Origin: a virus
Reading direction: 5' to 3' (one strand)
Length of the DNA: 64,000 nt
Virus record (IMG/VR): IMGVR_UViG_3300042387_000230
Span: 1-64,000 of that record
Position 1 is the stretch's first letter; the number at the start of each line of letters is the position of its first letter. Made by a program: the position numbers and the translations under genes. Positions 35,201 through 57,400 of this stretch are shown piece after piece. The notes under the pieces were generated by a model. The model worked only from the letters and a program-made list of their open reading frames with translations. It had not been told where the DNA came from and did no database searches.

Positions 35201-36825
35201 GCAACAACCGGGCTAGCCCAGCCTTCTTCATCCTCAGATACCTTTGGTCTATTCTCAGAAGCTTTCTTCCATCTAGATATCAGCGGGTGCTCTGAGTCGT
35301 CCTCAACCTTTTTCTTTGGTTCGTCTTCAGAGTCTTCTACTTCTCCAGCGGCAGTTAGTCCTGCTTCAGCAGCCGCAGCACGCTGTGATTGAACCCAACC
35401 AGACCAGTTGTAGAGTAAGTCGTGCAAATCGTTTTTGGTAAGAGAAGGTAGCGTTCCAGGAATTCTGGCGTACGGTCTGTCAATAGGAGTCCTAGGCTCG
35501 CCTAAAATACCAGACAGGTCTAGAGGCTTGTCTAGGTCCGAGAAAGGAATATTCTCCTTAAAGTCTTTTTCTTCGACCGTGCTACGAGCCGGAACTATTT
35601 GCTTAGTTCCGTCGCTTCCGGTAACTTCTACGTTGCCGTTGCCAACGTTAGCGTTTGTGATTGTACCGCGATTGGCGCTGTTATCTCCAATAACAACCCT
35701 CTGACCCTGCTTAGCGAATCGTCCCAGGGCATTTCTAGTCTGCCTAGTAGCGTTCTGAGAACGTTCTTCAGGGGTATAAACACCGTCATCCGGATTAACC
35801 GCAGCGGCAGTAAGGGTGTTGTCAATCATGTCCCAGTCAATATCGGCAGCCGCAAAGATAGCTAAACCAGCCTCTTCTTTATCGATTTCTTCAATAGAGA
35901 TTCGGCTGTAAGGCTTTTGGTGTAGCTTTGCACAAACGATAATTGCTGAGTCTGGGTCGATTGGTATGTGGGACTTTTTCACAGTATCGTACGGGTCGTC
36001 TAGTGCCTTGTCATAGGTCCAAATATCAGAGTCTATCTCTGCAAGGTCGTCCCAGCATCCGTCATCCCAGACATACACGGAACCGTCTACATCAATTTTG
36101 TAGATTCGGTCAATGCCAGAGCCGTCCATTCTAACTCTGGCTAAAAATTCTGGAGCGGCAGATGTTCCAGCATACATGGCTTTTCTAAAAGCATCTAAAT
36201 CTATAGTTTCATTTGGGGTGTCTTCTAAGACGTATCCACCGGCAGTTCTAGCAGCAGCTTTTTCTTCTCGCTCTACAATAGCTCTAGCCCAACGCCACGC
36301 GGTGTCTCCACCCCAGAGTGCCCAAGCAATGCGACCGTTAGACGGGAAGTTGTCTTCGCCTGGTGACCAGCCCTTGCCCTGCTTGTCTACCTCGTGGCGT
36401 GGAAAGTATTTTGCGATGTGACGAACTTTACGGATTCCAATTTGTCCGCCCCTAGCAAGAGTGCGAGCAGTGTTTAGACCTACTGAAGTTCCGCCCCTGT
36501 CATGCTCTTTTCTCCACTCCAATGCCTTTTTGGCCTCGGACTGTGCACCCTTAGGAATAGTGTACATTCTGTCCCCACCCGAGGACGTAATAACATTTAC
36601 GTTCAAGTCTGAGAGCGATGCCCCAGCAAGCTCGTATGCAGAGCTAGGAATCTCCGAGCGGTCTAAGGTAAACCAGTCTTTAGAAGAAGAAAGCTCTTCA
36701 AGGTCGCCGGACTCTACAATAAGGTTGCAGTCTAGGTCGAGGACGGCCGCGTTGTCGCCAACGGCGAATAGCGCAAGAGAGCCATAGCTACCCATATATT
36801 GCGTAGTATTTTCGGCACCACTCAT
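32203..36825 (-). CDS. Large multidomain capsid maturation protease
   Basis: This is a 1540-aa protein. Approximate domains are as follows. Residues 85-185: a helical phage domain (ALEWRKEHDRGG, IAWALWGGDTAWRWARAI). Residues 360-412: ALGRFAKQG followed by a KOW-like barrel. Residues 709-770: a basic Cys-containing segment (CVRNLSKYLGPRAKGYC). Residues 820-925: the prohead protease core (LPLLWQIKTGDGHNGSVVVG and IRGISADMD, giving candidate catalytic His and Ser). Residues 1078-1185: a domain typical of actinophage proteases (VGQLTLAGGHASLEA, IWVAGSLRPDA, SGDWRPIRGALELVA). Residues 1254-1312: a DUF6582-like helical module (ALPDGSYPIRNLDDLKNAI). A C-terminal helical part follows. The start at 36825 is chosen because GGAGG lies 10 nt upstream. 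It should process capsid and perhaps the giant virion proteins. Confidence 0.75.
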   Translation of the reverse strand: MSGAENTTQYMGSYGSLALFAVGDNAAVLDLDCNLIVESGDLEELSSSKDWFTLDRSEIPSSAYELAGASLSDLNVNVITSSGGDRMYTIPKGAQSEAKKALEWRKEHDRGGTSVGLNTARTLARGGQIGIRKVRHIAKYFPRHEVDKQGKGWSPGEDNFPSNGRIAWALWGGDTAWRWARAIVEREEKAAARTAGGYVLEDTPNETIDLDAFRKAMYAGTSAAPEFLARVRMDGSGIDRIYKIDVDGSVYVWDDGCWDDLAEIDSDIWTYDKALDDPYDTVKKSHIPIDPDSAIIVCAKLHQKPYSRISIEEIDKEEAGLAIFAAADIDWDMIDNTLTAAAVNPDDGVYTPEERSQNATRQTRNALGRFAKQGQRVVIGDNSANRGTITNANVGNGNVEVTGSDGTKQIVPARSTVEEKDFKENIPFSDLDKPLDLSGILGEPRTPIDRPYARIPGTLPSLTKNDLHDLLYNWSGWVQSQRAAAAEAGLTAAGEVEDSEDEPKKKVEDDSEHPLISRWKKASENRPKVSEDEEGWASPVVAAPVATKKAAKKTYQMTPDTSDVQPLYMAIVAEDDPRAVLDLIALVPASSTSSEPMTYKRDAGKWIRDEATLNDLKSATPPPVVPLDKTVLNDVLTQVDDATITAAGIFNLDHLMMVLWGPNQEIIDTFGNKFFDSIDENSTLADTFKSVLSVTAAGGADRNRGNAEKLRRYWTTGKGGLKIRWGAGGDWTRCVRNLSKYLGPRAKGYCALRHKEMTGMWAGDRNNRKGYGKRRGGRNVFSTELVNSTSVIIAKSELSARAESAKERLGMVASSDYKNSGARFHIPLLIPEGVESGDGRKFSKGSITLRELPLPLLWQIKTGDGHNGSVVVGRIDMVERTIDGIGNAYGVLDNGPYGREVERLIKNGFIRGISADMDKFEATEDKSSDASSEDDDKEIGKKKLTINKARVMAATIVPKPAFQECKITLINDDPTMNSTYQEEIMIPDGVYVDDADAADAQALVACGIVAGAIPVVPPTEWFENPKLKGPTPLTVDDMGRVFGHIAAWHVDHIGMAYGTKPPRSKSNYAYFHTGVIRTDAGTDVPVGQLTLAGGHASLEASAMEAVKHYDDTASAIADVHAGEDAYGIWVAGSLRPDARPEQIRALRASAPSGDWRPIRGALELVAVCQVNVPGFPIARARVASGAVMALVAAGASTLAKLKADPIAEMASRISRLEKITTPKEDLQAQVASLKAKVDEAKSEFGYISRDDRNKLAEEGKALPDGSYPIRNLDDLKNAIQAYGRSKAEDRKSVRNHIKKRARQLNQRHLVPENWKNLESESITASAEDLRNRLAAFQEALGKTFAVDEVPMDMMPTDIEDIANGKVEVEAGKFIPGVNQPRDIKGRFRDVLARLKEDLGDAELADVNSQIREVEKMSGLGDYQDAAKAGQDLLSLLDRLDEGSLNKISLENVRATAAELGKVISNLPLPFSNQAQKVRFSDLPPALRDLMKNMVERVEEKIGKEDADKATKDLKGFMSGSDVYSQSDISSQMATMLRLLT

Positions 36826-36880
36826 GTCTAGAATCCTCCGATAGCGGCGACAAGCCAATGGCTATTCATATAAACCTAAT

Positions 36881-36901
36881 CTATTGTATCAGTACTAATA
36901 C
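36881..36901 (-). promoter_or_regulatory. Extended -10 overlapping a near-palindrome upstream of the capsid protease
   Basis: The minus strand shows TGATACAATAG, an extended -10 form (TGn before TACAAT). It overlaps GTATTAGTACTGATAC (36886-36901), a 16-bp palindrome with one mismatched pair. TTAGTAC plus TACAATAG recurs at 8855 and, less exactly, at 7891. A promoter with an overlapping operator is plausible; no -35 box is obvious. Confidence 0.35.
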
Positions 36902-36911
36902 TTTTGTTATT

Positions 36912-50644
<13,733 letters not shown>

Positions 50645-50645
<1 letters not shown>

Positions 50646-50923
50646 TAATTAATCTCCTGAGAGCCGTAGAGTTCCTGATACTTTTCTGGATTTTTCTGGA
50701 CCCAGTCGGAAAAGTAGTCTAAATCTTCGCGCGTCATACTAAACAAGTTTTTTGCTGGGTCTACGCCAGTGCGCAACTTAAGCTCTTCCCTAGCGTCTTC
50801 ATTTTTGACAACTTCCCACAAAAAATGAAGGTCAGAGTCCGAAGCGGTTTTTAGGTCAATTTCAACGTCCTGAGCAGAAACGCCGGTAGTCAGTCGTACC
50901 GTAATTTTTTTACTTTCAGACAT
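50645..50923 (-). CDS. Small acidic protein, paralogue of its upstream neighbour
   Basis: This is a 92-aa protein. It starts with a strand (KKITVRLTTG, VEIDLKTAS), then a conserved segment AREELKLRTGVDPAK, then a C-terminal helix (REDLDYFSDWVQKNPEKY). The segment matches AREELKSRIGIDPYK in the gene at 50923-51195 at the same place, so the two arose by tandem duplication. Both ends overlap neighbours by 1 nt. It directly precedes the 4577-aa gene, so it may be a partner or chaperone for that protein. Function is unknown. Confidence 0.72.
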
Positions 50924-51195
50924 TATTCGCTCGACCCTTCGTCACTAGATTCAGCTACAATTTTATCTCGTTCCAGGGAACTCTGATTTTTTCTCCAGTT
51001 AATAAAAAATTCTAGGTCGCTTGGAGTGTAGTCTTCTACAGATTTGTACGGGTCTATCCCTATACGGCTCTTAAGTTCTTCTCTCGCCTCTGGAATATCC
51101 ATTCTTGCGTATACACGCAACTCGGGCTCGGAGAGCTCGGAAAAGACGACATCGACTACTTTAGACCCGTCCGGGCCATCAATAATTATTTGCAT
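50923..51195 (-). CDS. Small acidic protein, paralogue of its downstream neighbour
   Basis: This is a 90-aa protein: a strand-rich start (MQIIIDGPDGSKVVDVVF), the shared segment AREELKSRIGIDPYK, a helix (PSDLEFFINWRKNQ), then an acidic Ser/Glu tail. It is the first copy of the tandem pair that precedes the 4577-aa giant gene. The stop overlaps the next ATG as TAATG, suggesting coupled and roughly equal synthesis. No known family is recognised. Confidence 0.72.
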   Translation of the reverse strand: MQIIIDGPDGSKVVDVVFSELSEPELRVYARMDIPEAREELKSRIGIDPYKSVEDYTPSDLEFFINWRKNQSSLERDKIVAESSDEGSSE

Positions 51196-51223
51196 AGGTA
51201 TCCTTTGTGTAAGCAGATACAGC

Positions 51224-51355
51224 TTACTGGGCGATTTCTGACTTGTCTAGTTCTAAATCATAATCCTCTGCGTCGTCCGCATTAGGAGAGGCAATTCCCA
51301 ACCAATACTCTGGGTCGGTCTCAGGGTCGAAGTTATCAGGGTTGTAGCGGTCCAT
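51224..51355 (-). CDS. Small acidic hypothetical protein (43 aa)
   Basis: The start at 51355 follows GACAGGAGACGCT. An upstream ATG at 51442 would run across a terminator and promoter candidate and is rejected. The 43 residues begin MDRYNPDNFDPETDPEYW and end in an acidic tail (DDAEDYDLELDKSEIAQ). It is the first gene after the terminator of the 3282-aa gene and opens the unit that leads to the 4577-aa gene. Function is unknown. Confidence 0.62.
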   Translation of the reverse strand: MDRYNPDNFDPETDPEYWLGIASPNADDAEDYDLELDKSEIAQ

Positions 51356-51385
51356 AGCGTCTCCTGTCAAAAAGTAATCCTTTAT

Positions 51386-51391
51386 AGTATA
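51386..51391 (-). promoter_or_regulatory. Extended -10 promoter candidate upstream of the second giant-gene unit
   Basis: The minus strand reads TGCTATACT, an extended -10 with a TATACT box, 31 nt before the small acidic gene's ATG and just downstream of a terminator hairpin. Only a weak -35 (TATCAA, 17-nt spacing) is present. Placement between terminator and ribosome site is what a promoter should show. Confidence 0.5.
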
Positions 51392-51419
51392 GCAAGGAAT
51401 GCTAAATTTGATAAAAGTA

Positions 51420-51439
51420 AAGCCCCCTTTCGGGGGCTT
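51420..51439 (-). terminator. Rho-independent terminator after the 3282-aa gene
   Basis: AAGCCCCC and GGGGGCTT form an 8-bp stem around a 4-nt loop. It starts about 12 nt after the giant gene stop. The minus-strand tail is TACTTTTATC and the plus-strand tail has seven T residues, so it could act in both directions. Confidence 0.8.
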
Positions 51440-51450
51440 CACTTTTTTTG

Positions 51451-54400
51451 TTATCCAGGAGTTACGGTTGCATCTCCATCTAGATTTTTCTTTAGCTCGG
51501 CTAGAATTCTCATTCTGTCTCCAAGACCAGTCTCGCCGCTTAGAGTTACGAACCAGTACTTGTTTCTTCCGTGGAAGATGAACGTGAATGGACGCTTCTT
51601 ACCTTCCGGAGTAATTCCGGTTGCCTTGATGATTTCTTTGTTGGCCGTGGTGTTACCCATAAGAATTACACTCTCGCCTTCGATACGGTAGTTAACGCCC
51701 TTACCAAGTCCGCCAGAAGTTCCGTCTTCGCCAGTAATCTCGCCCTGAGGCATATCAATAGCTTCTACGGTCTTAGCTTCGGTTTCTTCGTTCAGGTCAA
51801 CCATGCCATCGACAGATGCCCAGTATCCACCAAGAATGTGCTCTACAGCCTTGCTAGCTAACGACGCAGCTTCGTGGAGAGCGTTAGGGTCGCCCTTTAG
51901 CCACGTAGCCCACGACTGAACATACGCGGCAACGTTGTCAATCGAGGTGTCGACGTTCATCATCTGAGCCAGAATGGCAGAGCCGATTTCAGCGATTAGC
52001 TCCTCGCGAGCACGAACATCCTTGTGGGTGCCATAGTTCTCAAGAAGGTCTTTGCGGTCTAGACGGTTCTGGTGTCCGGTGCTGTGGGTAAGCTCGTGGA
52101 ACAAGGTGTCTAGGTGCTCTTCGGTGCTGTTGAACTGCTCTCTTAGCGGCAGACGGATAACGTCTTCAGACGGGCTCCAGTAGGCACTGTCCTGAGCAAC
52201 GTACTGAATTGGTGGCTTGTCGGTGTAGCTGTCAAGCACGATGTTCTCTACCTCAGAGATTGCTGGTGGGTCCTTGCGTACAAGCTTAGGAAGCTCTACG
52301 CCCTGGATTTCGTCTTCGTTGTAGACGATGTCTAGGCCCATCTTGGCAAACTTCTTAGTTACCGTTCTGGTCTCAGTCTTGGTCTTGTCAGGGTTGTCTG
52401 GGTCCGGAACCTGTACTTGCTCTTCCTTGTCGTACTTCTTGGTCGACACGAAAGTAATAATTACGCCAGGGTCCTTATCATCTTCACCCTTGTTGACGTA
52501 ACCACCGAGCTTGCTGATGGCGTTCTTGGTGTACCATCTAGTGCCCTTGTAGTCGCGGACCATAGAGGCAGCCAGGAGAGACAACAAGTTTAGTCCTCTG
52601 TAGACACGGCCTGTAGCACCAGAGGTAGGTAGGAACCCGCCTTCTCCGGTCCAAGGCTTCTTCCAAGGAATGATTCCTTTCTCCATAGCCTCGAGAATGC
52701 TGGCAACGACCGTGTTAACAACTTCTTGGTTGCTCTTGTTGGTGCTCTTGATTTCTTCGGTCAGGTCAACCTGGATAGGGTTTTCGTCTGAGCCTGGCTC
52801 ACCTGGCTTAGGTGTTACTGCCTGGTTGTCATCAATGTTGTCGGCCGCATCGAATGCCATAAGCATAAGGTTGGCGGTCTGAGTGCCATCTGACTCGCCT
52901 AAGCGTAGAGACAGTTCTTCAATCTTGGCTCGTAGCCCTAGAATCATGCTTCTATTCTTACCTGCTGGGCCACCAAGAGAACCGTCTTTATAACGTAGCG
53001 CCCATCTCTCAGCGTAGGTTAGAAGTTTAGGGTCTAGGTTTCCGCTGAGCAACTGCTGAAGTGCTTCTTTAGCTGTAGCAAGATTACTCTGGTCTATCTT
53101 TCTAAAGTAGTCAGGGTCAGCTTGGATATCAGCAATTTGCTGCTCTAGTGAAGAAATCTGTCTTTCTAAGTCCTCGTCGGGGAGGTTGGTGACTTCCCTA
53201 TCGGCTGGCTTGCGAGAGAGTTGCTCCTTAGCTTCATCAATAGACTTCTCAATGTTAGCAATCATTTGCTCGTTGTAAGCCGGGTAGCTAAACTCTCCAG
53301 GCTTGCCTTCGAACCGCATTAATTGAGGATTATTCTTCTTACCAAGAAATTCATCGCGTTCCTTTAGATCTTCTTCTGCATATTTTTCTTCATTAGTAAG
53401 AAGATCGTTTAGTTCCTCTTCATATCGTGCTATGAATCTATTAAGGCCAGCAAGCATACGGTTTTTTAGGTCCTCTTTATTGCCTACCCAATCGGGGTCA
53501 GCAATTTTATCCTCGAGCTCTCCCCTTTCTGCATATAACTCAGGTAGATAGCTTTCAATATCGGCTATTCGGTCCTTCCTCGCCTGCGCCCTACGGGCTG
53601 GGGCTTCGGCTATAGATTTCTTTCTTGCCTCTTCTGCCTTCTTTAGATTTTTCTTATATTCCGCTATTTCTGCTTTTCTTTCCTTTGCCCGCTTTGATTG
53701 CTCGGCTTCGGCTAGTTTTTCTTCGAGAGCTTTTATTTCGGCCTCGGCCTTTTCTTCTTCTTCTAGCTTTGCTCTCTCTTCTTTAGTTAACTTTGCCTTT
53801 TCTTTCTTTATTTGTGCGGAGACGTCTTTTATACTCTTCTTTATTTCGGCGGCTTGCTCATCGTTCTTGAGCATTTCAGCTAGATCGAGTTGTTCTTCTA
53901 GGAATTTCTTATTTCCCTTTAGTACGTCTATTGGATTCGCGTAGTCTCTAGTTATCTTGTCTACGTCTGGACGGTTGCTAGGCTTCTGCTCATCCTTCTT
54001 AGCTTGCTTTTCAGGGTCAGTAGTTAGGTAGAAGCTTAGTCCACCCGTGTATAGAGTCTTCTTAGCTCGGGTGAGGGCTACATAAGCTAGACGTATCTCC
54101 TCGTCTTTTTTCCACTCAGGCTCCATCTTAGATGTGTCTTTTCCTTCTGCCTCAGCATCTGCAACTCTGCTTGCGTGCTTTTCTGGAGTTTCGAAGTCGT
54201 CCCAGATAACAACGTTGTCGTACTCTAGACCCTTAGCACCGTGAGCGTTAGTAACAAATATGTCCGCGTCCGAGCCACTCAGTGCGCCTACCAGGTCTTC
54301 TATCATTTTAGTGACTGAAGCTGCTTTGTCTTTGCCTTCGATAGGCTTGTCATAGTAGAATTCAAACTTTTCTTTTCCAGTGACTACGTTCTTACCTACA

Positions 54401-57400
54401 GACTTTCTAGTTCCTACGTAACCTTCACCTTTCAAAGTGTATTTGTTGTGCTTAGTTCCATGTATCGGTATTCTAGAATATGGAACCCACTTGCCACTGT
54501 CCGAAATTCTTAGATTATCGCCAACTACCTCATATTTTAGATTGTTACCAATATCTCCGCTACTAGGAATATTACCAGTTTTAGAATCCTTTTCGGGAAC
54601 GCTAAATCCGTCTACCACGGCCCTAAGGCTACTAACTATCTCTTCTAGTAGGCGGTCTGGACCCTTAACACCTGCATTTTTAGCTAGACTGCGACGTAGA
54701 GCGATTACCTCCTTAGCTTCTTTATCTTCAAACTCTTGAGCTGCAATCTCCACTTGCTGCCAAGTCTTAAACTTAGACAAAGGTCTGTAGATTCTAGACG
54801 GCCTACCCCTGTCTGGGTATAGTAAGTACATAATTGTTTCAAACACGTCGCGGTACCTTTGTCTGTATTCCAGTAAAGAGGCAAACTTTAACCAAGGATA
54901 TGATTTAACAAGGTCGCTTCCAGCGGTAAGCACTCCTAGGTTTTTCCTAGCAATTACTACGTCTATCTTTTTATCGGTATAGCTCATAGTCCTGATGTTG
55001 TCATCAAGAATCTGGGTATCAAGATCTGGATTTCCTATGATGTCTGTTTTTACACCCAAGAAGCTAAGAACCTTATTGGCAAGCGCAGCTACAGCTGGAC
55101 CGAATCGGTAACTCTGGGATAGAGGTAGAGTTACGTCTCTTCCCATTTCTCCAAGAGCGTCTACGGTTCCACGGAACTCATAAATTTGCTGGAAGGTGTC
55201 ACCTACAATAATTATTTGAATTCCGTTGTCATACTTAGTCTTTTGCTTTTGGAATATGTCAAAAATTGCAGGGTTCATGTCCTGCGCCTCATCTATAAGA
55301 ATAAACTTTGGCGCTTTAAGAAGACCATTAACGGTGTACTTATTGTTTTCTGGATTTTTATCAGAGATAGACAAGTCAGGCTCAGTTAATTGGAAGTTTT
55401 TTATCAAATCATCGTGATTGACTAGCAACTGCTCCACTCCGGGTTTGTATTCTGCAGTTAGCTCAGCCCACAGCATCTTAGCCATTCTTATTAGCTTAGG
55501 TGGGAATATAGTCTCGTCTGGTACTCCGTTATTTTGAAGTTGCTTAGGGTCTTGGTATTGGTTATAATCAAAAGGACTTTGATTGTTTTTATCGAAAAAG
55601 TGCTCTGTAGATATTTCCTTGTCTGCAGTAAGAATCCAAGCATCTAGAGCACCGACTGCAAGCTGAGTAGCCTCTAAAGCAGACATTTTCACTCCATTGC
55701 TTAGAGTTATCTCCGTAAACCCAAACATATCTCTTACGGCAGGATAGCTAGTACGCCAGATAGAATCAAGTTCTTCAGAAACGCCTTCTTGCTTTTTCTT
55801 TTTAAGGTTGTACTCGTCTACCTGCATTCTTTGTGTCATTTTATTGTTGACTGCTGCATTGTAAGCCATAGAACCAAATGTACGAGACTCCATGTTTCCT
55901 GGCATCACTCGGTCAGCCTCTAGCTGGTTATGCTTGTTGAAAACAAAATATGAACCGTGCGTGACAGTTTTTTCTATTGTATCTTTCATCTGTTTAGCTA
56001 GAGCAACTCCCCTCATCATGGTAGTTTTTCCAGCGCCCGCGTAAGCCTGAACAACTAGGTTCATGTTGAGAATTGCTGCCTTAATAATGCGCAGACCTTG
56101 CTTGGTAGGCTTTGGCTCGACATAAGAAACGTCAAGATCAAACTCGTCAATCTTTTTTACAGCCGCTTTTTGTTCCGCTTTGGTAGGTATCTTAGGTTCG
56201 GTCGGAGGGAAAGCCATAAACTGAGGTCTATTTTCCTCTTGGCTTTGGCTAGCAGCAATACCGTTAATAATTCCTGCAGCATTCTTTACAAGAACCTCGG
56301 CTTCTACGGAGCCGTCACCGGCTTCCTGCGTAGTGAATAGCTCAACCGTTCTCTTTGCTATGTAGTTAGCAACTCGGGCTTTGTAGTCTGCAGCGTGGAA
56401 ATCATACTCATCTTTGTTCCACCCGTTAGTAGATGCTTCATAGTCAAAGTTTGGTCCGTTTTTAGCTCTACCGTCCAGTCCGCGCTGAAGAATGTTCTTG
56501 AGAACTTCGTAAGTAGACACAACGTCAGAGTCAGCTTCGTGGCGTCCGTTGTTCGATAGGCCGAAGTAGTTTACAAGAGCTTCAAGGGTCTGCGAAGACC
56601 TCTGAATTCCAGAGTCATCAATGAAAAATGGAGCGTCTGGGTTTGTGTGACTCCACTTAGGCATAATGTAACGAGCTAGACCTAGGGTGTCAATAAAACC
56701 GCCATATTTAAATTCTGGCAGGCCAGCTTCGGTTAGGGTTCTGTTAAGAACTTCGATGTCAAAAAGGAATCCGTTGTGTCCAGCAAGAATTGAACCTTCA
56801 GGAATGTTTTCCAAGAATGTTCTCATGGCTTCTTTTTTGCTAGGCTGAGTCGACAAGAAATCGCTATTTACGCGTCCTCCTTGGCCGTTACCAACGTTAG
56901 ATAGAACCCACGAGCTAATCTTTGACCCTGGGTTAATGTAGGTAGACATCTGGCTGTCAATTTTTCCGTTAGAAATCTTAACGATAGCCATCTGAATAGG
57001 GTCGTTTTTAATTTCTGGGTCAGCTGGCTTAAAGATACCCGTGGTCTCAAAGTCAAAGACGTAGATATCTTTAGAGTAGAGGAAGTCTACCAAGTCTTGG
57101 TAGTTGTCAATGTTCTTAACTTCGTCAAGCGCCGGTCCTACAAAAGCAGGAGGATCAAAACGCGTCATCTTTGGTTCCGGGTTGCTGTCTTTAAATGACA
57201 TAAGCTGAGCACGTGTTGTTATGGCTCCAGCTTTGTAAATTCCAATAGCCTTGTTTACTTCTGCAGACAACTCCGTTAAAATCTCTAAGAGCGCCTTAGA
57301 TGGACGATTAAGTCTTCCGTAGGTTTCTACCTCGCCAGCGTCAAGTAGGCCATCGCGAACCCTAGCTAGGACTTCATTTACGTCTTCAGGAGTAGGTAGG

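Noticed and set aside
36826-36858. Upstream start for the capsid protease
   Set aside because: The ATG at 36825 follows GGAGG at good spacing; the upstream start lies over the ribosome site itself.
51356-51442. Longer N-terminus for the 43-aa acidic protein
   Set aside because: It spans a terminator hairpin and promoter candidate, while the later ATG has a good ribosome site.
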